In this document: piece by piece, positions 37,201 to 46,176 of the stretch
Numbering within the stretch: the first letter of the stretch is position 1
How the letters are laid out: every line of letters begins with the position of its first letter
Assembly: GCF_011397635.1 (NCBI RefSeq)
Contig: NC_064763.1
Coordinates: forward strand, 23,263,437-23,327,436
DNA length: 64,000 bases
Source of the DNA: Epinephelus fuscoguttatus
Taxonomy: Eukaryota > Chordata > Actinopteri > Perciformes > Serranidae
Direction of reading: 5' to 3'
The notes under the pieces: generated by a model
The model's input: the letters and a program-made list of their open reading frames with translations, nothing else
What the model was told of the DNA's origin: nothing
The model's database searches: none
Made by a program: the position numbers and the translations under genes

Positions 37201-40200
37201 CCAGGGCCGGGTAGAGATCTACTACCTGGGAAAGTGGGGGACGGTGTGTGATGATGACTGGGACCTTGACAATGCCCATGTGGTGTGCCAACAGATGGGC
37301 TGTGGCAGCGCTGCCTATGCACACACCAACTCTTACTTTGGCTATGGAACTGGTCGGATTCTCCTGGACAATGTCAACTGCTACGGCACTGAACATGACT
37401 TGACAAAATGCAAGAGCCTGGGCTGGGGCAAACACAACTGTGGCCATCATGAGGACGCTGGGGTCACCTGTACTGGTACGCTGCTCTGAGTCATAGAATA
37501 TGAATTAACACAAGTTTGCATTAACACATTCCCTGCGTAAACTTAAGTTTATTTTGAAAAGACATCGTATGTAACAAGCATAACTGGACATGCTGTCCCT
37601 GAGCGACACTGCAGGAGTAGCTAGAGCGTCACAGTTTGACGTGTTTGAGTGAAGCATATTTATTTATTTATTAAATGTATTTGTTCATTTATTTCTGCAT
37701 TTATTTGCTTTTTTGTTTTTATAATACATAGATATTACATTATTATTATTATATTAGAAAATAATCTATTTTGCTTGTTTTTATTCTATTTTAATCTATT
37801 GTTTCTTTATTTCTTTTTAAAATAAGAATGCAATTTTTTTTGCTCTTTATTTTTCCAATTTTTTTCCTATTGCTTTTTCTTTTCTGCTTTGGCTTTTTTG
37901 AATGTGAGCTATTAAATAATAGTAAATAATAAATAATTATAAATTAATACAGAAATAGGTAAAGAGAGATGTGTAAGATTAAATGAAAATGCTTATAATT
38001 AATTAATTCCTTTTTGTTATTTATATTATTAAATTAATGTTATTTTATTTATTAATTTTCACATTTTTATGTATGTTCTTTATTTTATTATCTATTCCTG
38101 TTTCTATTTCCACATTTATTTTGTTATTCTTTTATAGATTTTCCATAGACAATAAGTCAGTCAGTAATGTTCAGGTATAGATAAAACAACATTAAATCTA
38201 ATTTACTGATTTTCAGGGGAAATTAAATAAGGAGTATGAGAAGAGTTTATAATGACAAAAATGTAGTAGTGGTATTAGAAGGTATTTTTGGTATTTCTGT
38301 TCCTGTACAAAGTATTTCATATCCATTTCTACCCATTTCAGGATCCACCACTGTACCTCCTGTGGTAACAGAAGGCCGAACAGTGTTCTCTACAGTATAT
38401 AACACTGAAGGTATGCAAACATAATACACAGTAGATGCTTATTAGCAAGCACACATTGATTTTCACTCTTTTGCATCAGCATGTCCAAATGTTTACCTCG
38501 ATTTTGGTCTCTTTAAAAATGAAATGTGCACTTTTGCCAAATGGCCAACAGGGGGAGCCATTTCTCCCTCATTGCCTTTAAATGTGTTACATCACAGTGC
38601 CATGAAGCATGCTGGTGAAAGAGTGTAACAGGTTAATGTCACCAGGATCATCATGAACAGGTAGTTTCTGGTGTACTGAGAGTAATCTTATCATGTACTA
38701 CATCTTCCCTCCAGCAACAGAAAAGGTTCCAGTCACCATGTCTCACACTACAACAACTGTTACCACAACTGTCCAGACAAAAGGTAACAATACTAAACTT
38801 TAAACACAAATACAGTAGGTTTTAATTTACAACCTTTTATGCACATTTCAGATAACACACTGCATTGATGTACCTGTCAATTTATTCCTGTGCAGGCAAA
38901 CCAGCCATTCGTTTGATGAATCCTCTGAATAACAACACCTGCGAGGGTCGTGTAGAGGTCCTCTACAAAAATGTTTGGGGGACGGTGTGTGATGATGACT
39001 GGGACATGCTCAATGCCAACGTGGTGTGCAGGCAGCTAGGCTGTGGCCCAGCTATCGGGGCCAAGAGTCAGGCCTACTACGGCTACGGTCCGGGGCCGAT
39101 CCTTCTGGACAATGTAGAATGTAGCGGCAATGAACCGGAGCTGTCTGAGTGCTTCCACTTGGGCTGGGGTCAGCACAACTGTGGCCATCATGAGGACGCT
39201 GGAGTTAAGTGTGCATGTAAGACCTGGATCTCTCTAACACCATGTGGGGGGTAAAACTACCTCCATTAGGCATAGATGTACAATACTCAACGGGAAGTGT
39301 CTGTATCACAAACCTCTATCTTGAATCATCGATTCCAGTGAAAGCTTGTACTTCCCTTTTCATCCGGTGATCTGTGCTCGCCCTGCTGAGCTGTCCACTT
39401 GCAATGTATGACTGTAGTACTTTGAGGAGGAGACAGCCCAGAGAGCATAAAAAATACAGTGGATGAGTCAAGCCACATCAGCGTCACTGCATGCCTGCAG
39501 GCCAAATTTCACTTCTTCAGGGCTAAATCAAAAGCACATACAGACTCCTCTTTACTTAAGTAGCACATCCATGCTTCCAAAAAGCAGCGGTTTTTAATCA
39601 GTTGTAGAGTAATTCTGCCTTCAGCAGGTAATTAGGGTAAAGGGGACATGACAATTTGTATTTATATTGTTAAATTGCACTGCAAAGTGTCTCCCTGTAT
39701 TGTGGCCTTAAAAATATTTCACCTGCAAAATGACCATTCGTAAATTAATTAGCCTACTCACAGCGTGTTACCTCAAAGAGAGCTTTGTTTTTCTTGCATG
39801 CCTCCACCGTGAACAGAAAGTCTACAAAAGGCAAACGTTCTTCATGAATTGAAGTAAACAGGGTCCACTTTTAACAGCAGCAAAACTATATCAAAATATC
39901 CTCTCACAGAACTCGTGCAGTATAATGCAAGTCTCATCTATCTCATGCACAGCCGAGTAGCGTGCCATGGTCATTTGGACTGTGCTCAAGCAGAGCTCAG
40001 GTATGCTCAGGGCATGCTACTTTTATTTGGAAGCATTTAATATTTCAGCATTAAAGTGAAAATGCATGTGTTTGGGCAACATACTCTCACTCCGACCTCG
40101 TCACATATTGACGTTTCGCCATGGACCTTCCACATCCAGATAGGACAGCAAAGGTACCCTGGGTGCGTTGGTTGTTATTGACGTTCTGGGACGCCGTGTT

Positions 40201-41529
40201 GAGTTCTTCCTGTTACATACATTGTCTGTTTTCAAAACGCATTTCTGTTTTCACAGGAAATGCACAACATTAGTACAACAACGTAAATTGACGTTTGATC
40301 CAACTAACACACATGGTTGGGTTTAGGCAACAAAAGCATGTGGTTGGGTTTAGGAAAAAAGAACAGGGTTTGGCTTTAGACTTTTTTGGGGTGTGAACAC
40401 TGCTGTCCCGGGTGAAGGTAAGGGTTTGGTGGACCCATCCACCATCCCTCCCAGCCACAGTAGTCGGACTTTCGCCACCTTAACGTTCATACTTGTCCTG
40501 CTGTATTTCCCCGACGCCACTGTGCACTGTTAAACTATAATGGCAACTAGCTGCAAATTATACAAACTTTAAAGGATGGCTTTTTTTGTTGGTGTCTGAT
40601 GCCGCAAGTCACTGCCCAAGCACCACATTTTGACAACTTGGGAGTGAGACTGGGTTGATTTGGGATGTACTGAGCATACAGCTTGATAAATACGACTTGG
40701 GTTGTGTGTGACAGTTTGTGAAAAGATGTTCTTATATAATTTTGCTGTTGTTAAACACTGTCTCTGTTTTCCTTAATTCATGAAAAATGTTCGCCTTTTT
40801 TGGATACTCCATTCATTAGAGAGGCATGCAAGAAAAACGTAGTTTTCTTCATGAATATAAAGAGACACATAGTGAGTAATTAATATGCAAATGATCATTT
40901 TTCAGATGAATTGTTCACTGAGCCTTGCTTTTGCTTTTGCCACTTGATATTTCCTGCGTACGCTCAGGACCCAGAATAATGTCTGTTTTTTCTGCTTTCC
41001 TCCACTTCCTGTAGCTTTTGAATACTACATTGGATATGGACGAGACTTTAGAGTAACAGAAATGATACCTGCCACCACCACCACTGCCACCCCACAACCC
41101 TCTGAAGGTAGGTCAAATATATCTTCAACCAGCACAACATCAACCCATTTCCTTTAGTTTACAAAAAACAGTTCAGATGCTGAATTTATGTGATTCTTTG
41201 TTGTTTTTGTAGGGGCAATGAGGCTGGTTGGTGGCCAGCACCAGTGTGAGGGCCGGGTGGAGATATACTCAAATTCTGCATGGGGCACAGTCTGCGATGA
41301 TGCCTGGGACCTCCCTGACGCTCAGGTCGTGTGTCGCCAGGTGGGCTGTGGAGAGGCCACGGCTGCTTGGGGAGAAGCTTTCTTCGGGCCCGGCACAGGA
41401 ACAATCCTGCTGGACAATCTCAAGTGCAGCGGTGCGGAGGCTTCCCTGCTGGAGTGCTCCCATATATCCTGGGATGTGCACAACTGTTACCACTCTGAAG
41501 ATGCTGGCGTCACCTGCTCGCTGTCGTGA
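25093..41529 (+). CDS. ssc4d: Scavenger receptor cysteine-rich protein with four SRCR domains (spliced, 11 coding exons)
   Basis: Joining 25093-25228, 27662-27694, 31413-31451, 31992-32294, 32406-32474, 37161-37475, 38342-38410, 38715-38783, 38896-39216, 41015-41107 and 41213-41529 gives 1764 bp, 587 residues plus TGA. Every junction is GT-AG and phase 1, and the frame stays open throughout. Residues 1-23 are a short cytosolic tail with Cys at 17 and 19. Residues 24-45 are a hydrophobic anchor ([14 protein letters not shown]) with no obvious signal cleavage site, so a type II membrane protein is predicted. SRCR domains occupy about 70-170, 194-298, 345-451 and 483-587, each in one exon with 8 Cys, the group B layout. 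Linkers are Thr/Ser-rich. Human SSC4D has four group B domains and a similar length, and the next gene is ywhag as in human. The likely role, from the family, is calcium-dependent binding of polyanionic microbial or host ligands at the cell surface or after shedding. Confidence 0.88.
26050..26702. mobile_element. Foldback MITE (about 650 bp) in ssc4d intron 1
   Basis: The left end TTAAAGGGACAGGTCACCCC is mirrored by the right end (reverse complement of 'ggggtgaactatctctttaa'). Inner segments also mirror each other ('gttgtgagcagtttcatg' against 'catgaaactgctcacaac'), so nearly the whole element is one inverted repeat. A truncated copy lies at 12412-12730. A short duplicated flank ('aaaggccttgtattttt') occurs on both sides, at about 25958 and 26705, with a partial second terminus at 26749. 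Confidence 0.75.
27662..27694 (+). CDS. ssc4d: ssc4d coding exon 2: 33-bp stalk exon
   Basis: The exon has acceptor caaatttcag and donor GATG|GTAAGT, phase 1 on both sides. It encodes [11 protein letters not shown]. Arg-Arg at residues 52-53 just outside the membrane could be a protease-sensitive stalk (inference). The exon is far below usual ORF-detection length and is supported by both splice sites and exact frame fit. Confidence 0.8.
28640..28669. repeat. A-rich tract in ssc4d intron 2
   Basis: Two runs of A separated by CC. The rest of this 3.7-kb intron (27695-31412) holds the transposon at 30054-30592 and no coding exon that I recognise. Confidence 0.7.
30054..30592 (+). mobile_element. 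Non-autonomous TIR element, copy A (ssc4d intron 2)
   Basis: The left end 'caacacattctcactccgac' is mirrored at the right by 'cgacttcggagtgagaccgg'. The interior ('tgcgttggttgttgatgttc', 'gcacatggttgggttt', 'tgatgccacaagtcactgcc') matches copy B at 40078-40655 in the same orientation. No transposase was seen. Confidence 0.7.
30595..31060 (+). repeat. Dispersed repeat related to the block at 33170-33640
   Basis: Both blocks share 'ctttatgagac', 'ccaatgtaaa', 'gtggatgggtca' and 'aaccaaaagtca' in the same order and with similar spacing, then a 'tttcaccc.ggag' segment. They look like diverged copies of one family. Confidence 0.5.
31413..31451 (+). CDS. ssc4d: ssc4d coding exon 3: 39-bp stalk exon
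   Basis: The exon is preceded by a long TC-rich polypyrimidine tract (about 31356-31410) ending ttctag, and followed by CAAG|GTAAGC. It is phase 1-1 and encodes [13 protein letters not shown], completing the stalk before SRCR1. The frame joins exactly to exons 2 and 4. Confidence 0.78.
31992..32294 (+). CDS. ssc4d: ssc4d coding exon 4: SRCR domain 1
   Basis: This 303-bp exon encodes residues 70-170. Motifs: [38 protein letters not shown] and a terminal HNCY...GVTCK; 8 cysteines. The N-glycosylation sequon NIS lies in the first strand. The acidic CDDDWD plus Glu in GSETDLSSC are the residue types known to bind cations in SRCR domains. The donor is CAAAG|GTAAAG. Confidence 0.95.
32406..32474 (+). 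CDS. ssc4d: ssc4d coding exon 5: 69-bp linker
   Basis: The acceptor is ttgctgttag and the donor TTAC|GTAAGT; phase 1-1. It encodes a 23-residue Glu/Ser/Gly-rich linker ([12 protein letters not shown]...). The intron separating it from SRCR1 is only 111 bp. Confidence 0.82.
33170..33640 (+). repeat. Dispersed repeat, second copy (ssc4d intron 5)
   Basis: Same motif order as 30595-31060. It also contains the 'tctaaacctaaccacgacca' then 'cgttaaccacg' wording found in other teleost-type TIR elements in this window (46450, 55340). Open frames here of 60-78 codons are by-products. Confidence 0.5.
33650..33873. mobile_element. Complete hAT-like MITE, 224 bp
   Basis: The termini CAGTGGTTCCCAACTGGT and CCAGTTGGGAACCACCTG are inverted copies. 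Flanking 8-mers ccctaata (33642-33649) and ccctaaag (33874-33881) agree at 6 of 8 positions, consistent with an aged 8-bp hAT target-site duplication. It lies in the large intron between SRCR1 and SRCR2. Confidence 0.75.
33882..36039. other. Intron 5 interior, nothing recognised
   Basis: The stretch lies inside the 4.7-kb ssc4d intron 5 (32475-37160). Open frames near 35649-36029 and 35783-36289 overlap on opposite strands and have no splice context. Confidence 0.55.
36040..36890. repeat. Probable DNA-transposon-derived repeat with SINE fragment
   Basis: The block opens with 'agccccttttacactgccag' and closes near 'gagccctttttagatagg' and 'cattggcagtataa', a pattern of transposon-like ends. 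A 50-bp piece at about 36752-36803 ('gtcaccagactatcacaggg' + 'ctgacaca') matches the body of the SINE at 18078-18463. Short tandem 'gccgcctgactaccgcc' units occur at 36492-36535. Confidence 0.45.
37161..37475 (+). CDS. ssc4d: ssc4d coding exon 6: SRCR domain 2
   Basis: This 315-bp exon encodes residues 194-298 with [44 protein letters not shown], a Glu-bearing GTEHDLTKC and [13 protein letters not shown]. All 8 group B cysteines are present. The VEIYYLGKW segment is a near match to the VEVLxxxxW ligand motif. The donor is ACTG|GTACGC. Confidence 0.95.
37476..38341. other. Very AT-rich intron 6
   Basis: Runs of T and 'ttatttatta' wording fill this 866-bp ssc4d intron. No other feature is seen. 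Confidence 0.7.
38342..38410 (+). CDS. ssc4d: ssc4d coding exon 7: 69-bp Thr/Val-rich linker
   Basis: The acceptor is cccatttcag and the donor GAAG|GTATGC; phase 1-1. It encodes [20 protein letters not shown] and three more residues. Thr/Ser/Pro content suggests O-glycosylation. It has the same length as exons 5 and 8. Confidence 0.82.
38715..38783 (+). CDS. ssc4d: ssc4d coding exon 8: 69-bp mucin-like linker
   Basis: The acceptor is cttccctccag and the donor AAAG|GTAACA; phase 1-1. It encodes [20 protein letters not shown] then QTK. Nine of its 23 residues are Thr, a strong O-glycosylation candidate that would hold SRCR2 and SRCR3 apart. Confidence 0.85.
38896..39216 (+). CDS. ssc4d: ssc4d coding exon 9: SRCR domain 3
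   Basis: This 321-bp exon encodes residues 345-451. Motifs: [57 protein letters not shown]; 8 Cys. VEVLYKNVW exactly fits VEVLxxxxW, the bacteria-binding consensus described for DMBT1 SRCR domains. NNT before the first Cys is an N-glycosylation sequon. The donor is GCAT|GTAAGA. Confidence 0.95.
39217..40077. other. Start of intron 9, nothing recognised
   Basis: No coding exon, repeat family or obvious regulatory block identified between SRCR3 and the transposon at 40078. Confidence 0.5.
40078..40655 (+). mobile_element. Non-autonomous TIR element, copy B (ssc4d intron 9)
   Basis: Same family and orientation as copy A at 30054-30592: 'actctcactccgacctcg' at the left, 'gtgcgttggttgttattgac', 'acacatggttgggttta', 'tgatgccgcaagtcactgcc', and an inverted terminus 'acttgggagtgagactggg' at the right. 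Confidence 0.7.
41015..41107 (+). CDS. ssc4d: ssc4d coding exon 10: 93-bp linker
   Basis: The acceptor is cacttcctgtag and the donor GAAG|GTAGGT; phase 1-1. It encodes a Tyr/Phe-rich start ([12 protein letters not shown]) and a Thr/Pro end ([13 protein letters not shown]) before SRCR4. Confidence 0.83.
41213..41529 (+). CDS. ssc4d: ssc4d coding exon 11: SRCR domain 4 and stop
   Basis: This terminal exon encodes residues 483-587, ending VTCSLS and TGA (41527-41529). Motifs: [57 protein letters not shown]; 8 Cys. The acidic cluster is CDDAWD instead of CDDDWD as in domains 1-3. The chain ends almost at the last Cys, with no C-terminal tail. Confidence 0.95.
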
Positions 41530-41724
41530 TTTCAGCAGAACCACACTCCCATCTCCACCATGGGTAGGAAGTGGGCTCACCAACCTGGGACTTGTATACA
41601 TTATGTAAATAACAGCTGTCACCGTGCTGAAGGAATACTCCACCACCAACAACATACAAAATAACTCATATGACAATATGTGATTACATACTATAAACTA
41701 TCTATGCCTATTAAGCACTTTATA

Positions 41725-42136
41725 AATAAATATATGATATAAAATACAATGTACACAGTTTTTTATTTGATAAACCAAGGAAGCTTTTAACCGCCCCAAA
41801 CTGTTAAAATATTTACTGTACATGTGATTCCTGATTACTAAGTAAGACAACTGGCATCATTATGAGGATGAAAGGAGACCATTTTGTAAACTTCAGCTCC
41901 AAAGTCAGCAAATATGTACGATAACATAAACAGAGATATAAATTGGATCAAATTATAGGCTTTACTACAAAGCACAAGAATGCAAGATCGCAGAAAACAT
42001 CCATAAATAAATGTGTTATATACCTTGTGAACTTACAGCCTCTCTCCATCTACAAATAAATGATGTGTTACTTTTGTTCTGTAAACCATCATATAAATAA
42101 ATGTACCTAATAATCATTTACATGTGACAAAATAAA
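41725..42136 (+). terminator. ssc4d: ssc4d 3' UTR with clustered polyadenylation signals
   Basis: AATAAA hexamers occur at 41725-41730, 42006-42011, 42055-42060, 42131-42136 and between. The first lies about 195 bases after the stop codon. The actual cleavage site cannot be read from sequence. Confidence 0.55.
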
Positions 42137-42419
42137 TGTTATTTTTCAGTATATAATATATTTTTGGTGTAAAAACAGTTTTTTTTTAAACAGTATCTGC
42201 TTTGGTAATTTTCCTAAACATGTGCTATAATCTGTAATATTGTATTCTTATTTAATGGCACATGCAAATATGGTGAGTCAGAGTTGATGTGTTTTACAGC
42301 AGGTTTAACACCTTTTAATTCTTAAACCAGCTCCATTTGTCATCACTACGGAAGCCTGGAGAGGCAAGGTGATTTTATTTCTTCTTGTGGCAAGGTTTAT
42401 CTCCTACGTAGAAGATACT

Positions 42420-42960
42420 GGGTGTGTTCCGAATTGCATACTTTTTACTTTTAGTAGGTACTGCTGCTGCCCTCAAAGGTATGTACTATTGCATGCAGTA
42501 TGTACACAATTGGGACATGCAACTTCCTCATAACATTCCACCCTGAACTTTGACCCTCATATACACAGATATCCGTTACCATGGTGATAAAACAAAATGC
42601 CATTGATGGTGAAATGACATAGGCTACACATTTGCCTGTCATCGTTATTTAATACTATTGCCCTGTCTTGTTGGTTATATGATTATTTTATTCAATTAAA
42701 CAATTAATATTCCTTTTATTACTAATCGACTGGTCATCAGTCACCTGAATGCGCTGTCATCTATCACAGTGACTTCTGACAGCTGTCAGTGAGCTGTGAC
42801 ATCGATGTTACATTTTGTTCGCTGCACAGAGGATTGTGGGTCAGAATAACCACAAAAGCATGCTGGCTTGCATACTGCAAAATCCTACCGCATATAGTAG
42901 GACATCCTGTTATTTTTGATATACTGTGTTTGACATACTATGTATTGGGACATACTAAAT
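42420..42960. repeat. Probable MITE with TGCATACTT / AGTATGTA-type ends
   Basis: The left side ('ccgaattgcatactttttac', 'tagtaggtac') and right side ('catactatgtattgggacat', 'actaaat') are loosely inverted. A central part includes 'cacagaggattgtgggtcag'. This wording is frequent in teleost MITEs; the family is not assigned. Confidence 0.45.
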
Positions 42961-43180
42961 CTTCTTCTGGCTTATTATATCATATGGTAGTATGGGGAAT
43001 GAAATGTGCACATTATTCCTATTATTTTTATTTATCCTATTATTTTTCCTATCCTATGTGGGAAATATGCTGTTGTCTGCCATGAGATAACCATAGGTTT
43101 TCACCAACATTGCCTGAAAATAAATAGGCCTAAATAAATAATTAGAAATAATTTTATATAAACAAGCTAATTGGGGGAAC

Positions 43181-43490
43181 TGCCCATTGGTCCGACATCC
43201 CATTGTTCCGACCATATTAAACTCATTGTTCCGAAGTCCGTTCTGAAATCATCATGATGCCCTGTGGTTAAGGTCTGGTTAGGTTTAGGCACAAAAACCA
43301 CTTGGTTAGGGTCAGGAAAAGATCTTGGTGTGGGTTAAAATGAAAAAGAAAGTGACAAACACATAAGCCGTGAGCTTGCTCCGCCTCAAGCCGGTCGCGG
43401 CGCACCATACGCCCGCTGCGAGCCGTTCAGCACCGCGGACAGTCGGACTAATTGGATGTTGAACCAGTGGGCTGTCGAACCAATGACATG
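43181..43490. mobile_element. TIR element with repeated CCCATTGGTCCGACA ends
   Basis: The left end carries 'cccattggtccgacatccca' and 'ttgttccgac' as tandem subrepeats. The right end, read in reverse, gives 'cattggttcgacagcccact' and 'ggttcaacatccaattagtc'. The interior holds 'taggtttaggcacaaaaacc', shared with other elements here. No transposase. Confidence 0.6.
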
Positions 43491-43589
43491 GACCCCTAAT
43501 TGGTGAGCTAATGCATGATGTTAGCTTATTCGGTCCATGTAACCAAATAAAAAACAGTATTGCTAGCATCATTTAGCTGATATGTGAGT

Positions 43590-43650
43590 CTCAAATTCAA
43601 TTCAATTCAATTTTATTTATAAAGCCCAATGCTTCAGAGCGCTTTACAGC
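43590..43650 (+). repeat. Short teleost dispersed repeat fragment
   Basis: 'ttcaattcaattcaatttta' followed by 'tttataaagcccaatgcttc' and 'agcgctttacagc' is a typical piece of a very common fish repeat. Confidence 0.55.
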
Positions 43651-44272
43651 ATAGCAAATGAAAAACCCCAGTTACCATTTAATGAAATTAAGCTAATTGA
43701 CTGCACTCAATGTATACAATAGCAAACTGACAAAACTTAGCTAGCAGTAGCCACTGTGGCCACATATTTACAAGATGACGATAAATGTTAAAATGTAGTG
43801 TTATAGGCGCAAAAATAACAGTTAGAGTCAGTAAATTGACTCATTAGTGTCAGTTACACAGCAGTGTTGATATAATTTTTGCTAACGTTAGCTAACATTA
43901 GCCACAACGAGTTAAGTATGCTACTCCTAATGTACTGAAATGATTTTTTTTGGTTAATAAATTCAACTTCTATAAAATCCACATATTGAAAAAAAAATTA
44001 ATGTTTTAGGAGAAGTCAAGAAGCCAGAGGCTTTAACACAAGACTTTAACTTCATGAAACAACAGAGAACAACAAAAAGGAAAGGAGAAAAAATAAATAT
44101 TAACTAACCAACCGAGCAAACAAACAAAGAAGATAGAAACCTAACCCAACATAATTTAGAGAAATACAACAAAAAATAAATGACACCAAGAAGCACACAT
44201 GATGAGCAAAATAAATAAAGATAAATACATGAGGTACAATACAGAGGAAGAGAGGAGTAAATTTTGATATCC
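43651..44272. other. Spacer with nothing recognised
   Basis: AT-rich; includes a short GCTAACGTTAGC-type cluster near 43881. Confidence 0.5.
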
Positions 44273-44538
44273 GGCGGCATGGTGGTGCATTGGTTAGCAT
44301 TGTCCCCTCACAGCAAGAGGGTTCCTGGTTCTGGCCCGGGATTCAAACCCCGGGGTGGGGGAACCCTTCTGTGTGGACTTTATATGTTCTCCCTGCTAAA
44401 ACAGCCCTGTGATAGTCTGGCAACCTGTCCAGGGTATACCCCACCTCTCACCCAATGACAGCTGGGATAGGCTCCAGCCCCCATCCCCCGCGACCCCTCT
44501 GAGGGTACGCAGTAAGCAGTTAGGGAAAATGAATGAAT
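44273..44538 (+). mobile_element. tRNA-derived SINE, internally deleted copy
   Basis: The head GGCGGCATGGTGGTGCATTG, 'ttagcattgtcccctcacag' and 'gattcaaaccccgg' correspond to the tRNA-like part. After a deletion it resumes with 'ccctgtgatagtctggcaac' and 'cagctgggataggctccagc' and ends in GAATGAAT. Same family as 18078-18463, opposite orientation. Confidence 0.8.
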
Positions 44539-46176
44539 TTTGGTATCCTAAATAAGCAGGAATTAAAGATATGTTACAATCAGAATTTACCTGGAGACAC
44601 AATATCTTGAATCTGAGTTTCTTTAAGTTACCAGTTAAATGGAGATATTTGGGATTCACATTACAGATAGTCAGAACTGCAGATATCTGTTTTGGATGTT
44701 TCACATACTCTGATTGCAAAAGCAAATTTATCTTTATTGATCAAATCTTAGTTGGAGATTAATTCAGCATCTAAAATCAGCACTTTGATCAGTAAAATAT
44801 GGCATTTTGACTCATGTCCAGAGATATGTATATACACAGTATATGGTAAATGACTTTCTATATAATCTAACAGGCTCGAGAGCAAAGCTGGAGCTGACTG
44901 ATCATTTTCAGAAACAGCCAGTGTCTCACAGGCTGGGAAGCAGACTGGGCTGGGTACAGTAAGAGGGTGTGTTTGATGACTCATGATAAATGACTCAGCA
45001 TGTCAGCGTTATGAGCCTGCTTCATACCTACAATCACTACTCTATCACTAGAAATGCCATATCCAGAAATGGCATATCCATGATGGCTTATCAAAGAAAT
45101 ATATTACGTGAGACCATCCTCGTTCTATTCACATTTTCTATTAAAAAAAACTACATTGATATTTGACATACTACTACTTCATTATCTAAAACTAAAAAGT
45201 GGAACTTGTTTGGCTTCTCTGCTGCCATGTTGCAGTCATGTCAAACACAAGATATAACCTGCTCTGTGGTCACAGGTGTGTCTTTTCTTTATCAGTGACA
45301 AAGCCTTTCAAGGTGACTCAGCCAATCAGAGCAGAGGACAGAAAATCTGTTGCATTGACTACTGTATAATTACTTTAATAGAAATAATACATAAAACATG
45401 TTTTTGTTACATATTAGCTCTTACAGATATGTACATTGATCATTTGGCATCCTATATTTGGTAAAAAAAAATATGTCACCACTGCTTTCAGCAAAAAAAC
45501 TGTGGGACTTTGACTTGAACATCAAGTTTATATATATATATATATATATATATTCTGCAAACAACATATGAAAGTATCACTTAGGAGCATGACTCAGAAC
45601 ATGATCTTGTGTCATACAGTATATTCTTATTTCAGCACATGGTGGTGGGCTACTTGGAATTGGCATCACATGCATGTAGCAATGAGCTGCTGTTGCACAA
45701 CGTCAAGTATTCCAGTTCTGTGATGCCACAAGACAAGGTTTGTGTGCAGTAATCTGTTAACACACATATTAATAGAGTTTACTTTAGTTTATTAGGATCC
45801 CCATTACTGCATTGCAGCAGCCTGAGGTCCATAACAACTTTATATTTGTGACAATTTTCCCGGGAAAAAACCCCAATATCTTTACCATGCATGAAGTTCA
45901 GTTTCTTGTCATCGCTTTTGGAAAACATGAAAATATGATTAGCATACTAACAGAAAAAAGATCACTGATTAATCCTGAGACACACGACACAGTCAAACTT
46001 ACCTTTGATATTAATTAATTTGACTTTGAAGACTATACTTTTGTCTGTTAACAGAGGACTATCAACAATGTAAACATGACATCAGCTCAAATGATAAAGG
46101 CCAGATTTTGACAATGGGACCCTTCTTTAAGACAGAGCCCGAGATCGGGTGGGCGCTCATCATGTTGGTTGTGCTT
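44539..46176. other. Spacer with (TA)n at about 45527-45552
   Basis: No recognised gene. Short open frames only. Confidence 0.5.

Noticed and set aside
41228..41676. Alternative frames of 126 and 135 codons over SRCR4
   Set aside because: These are shadows of the SRCR4 exon, whose frame has all conserved Cys and Trp residues.
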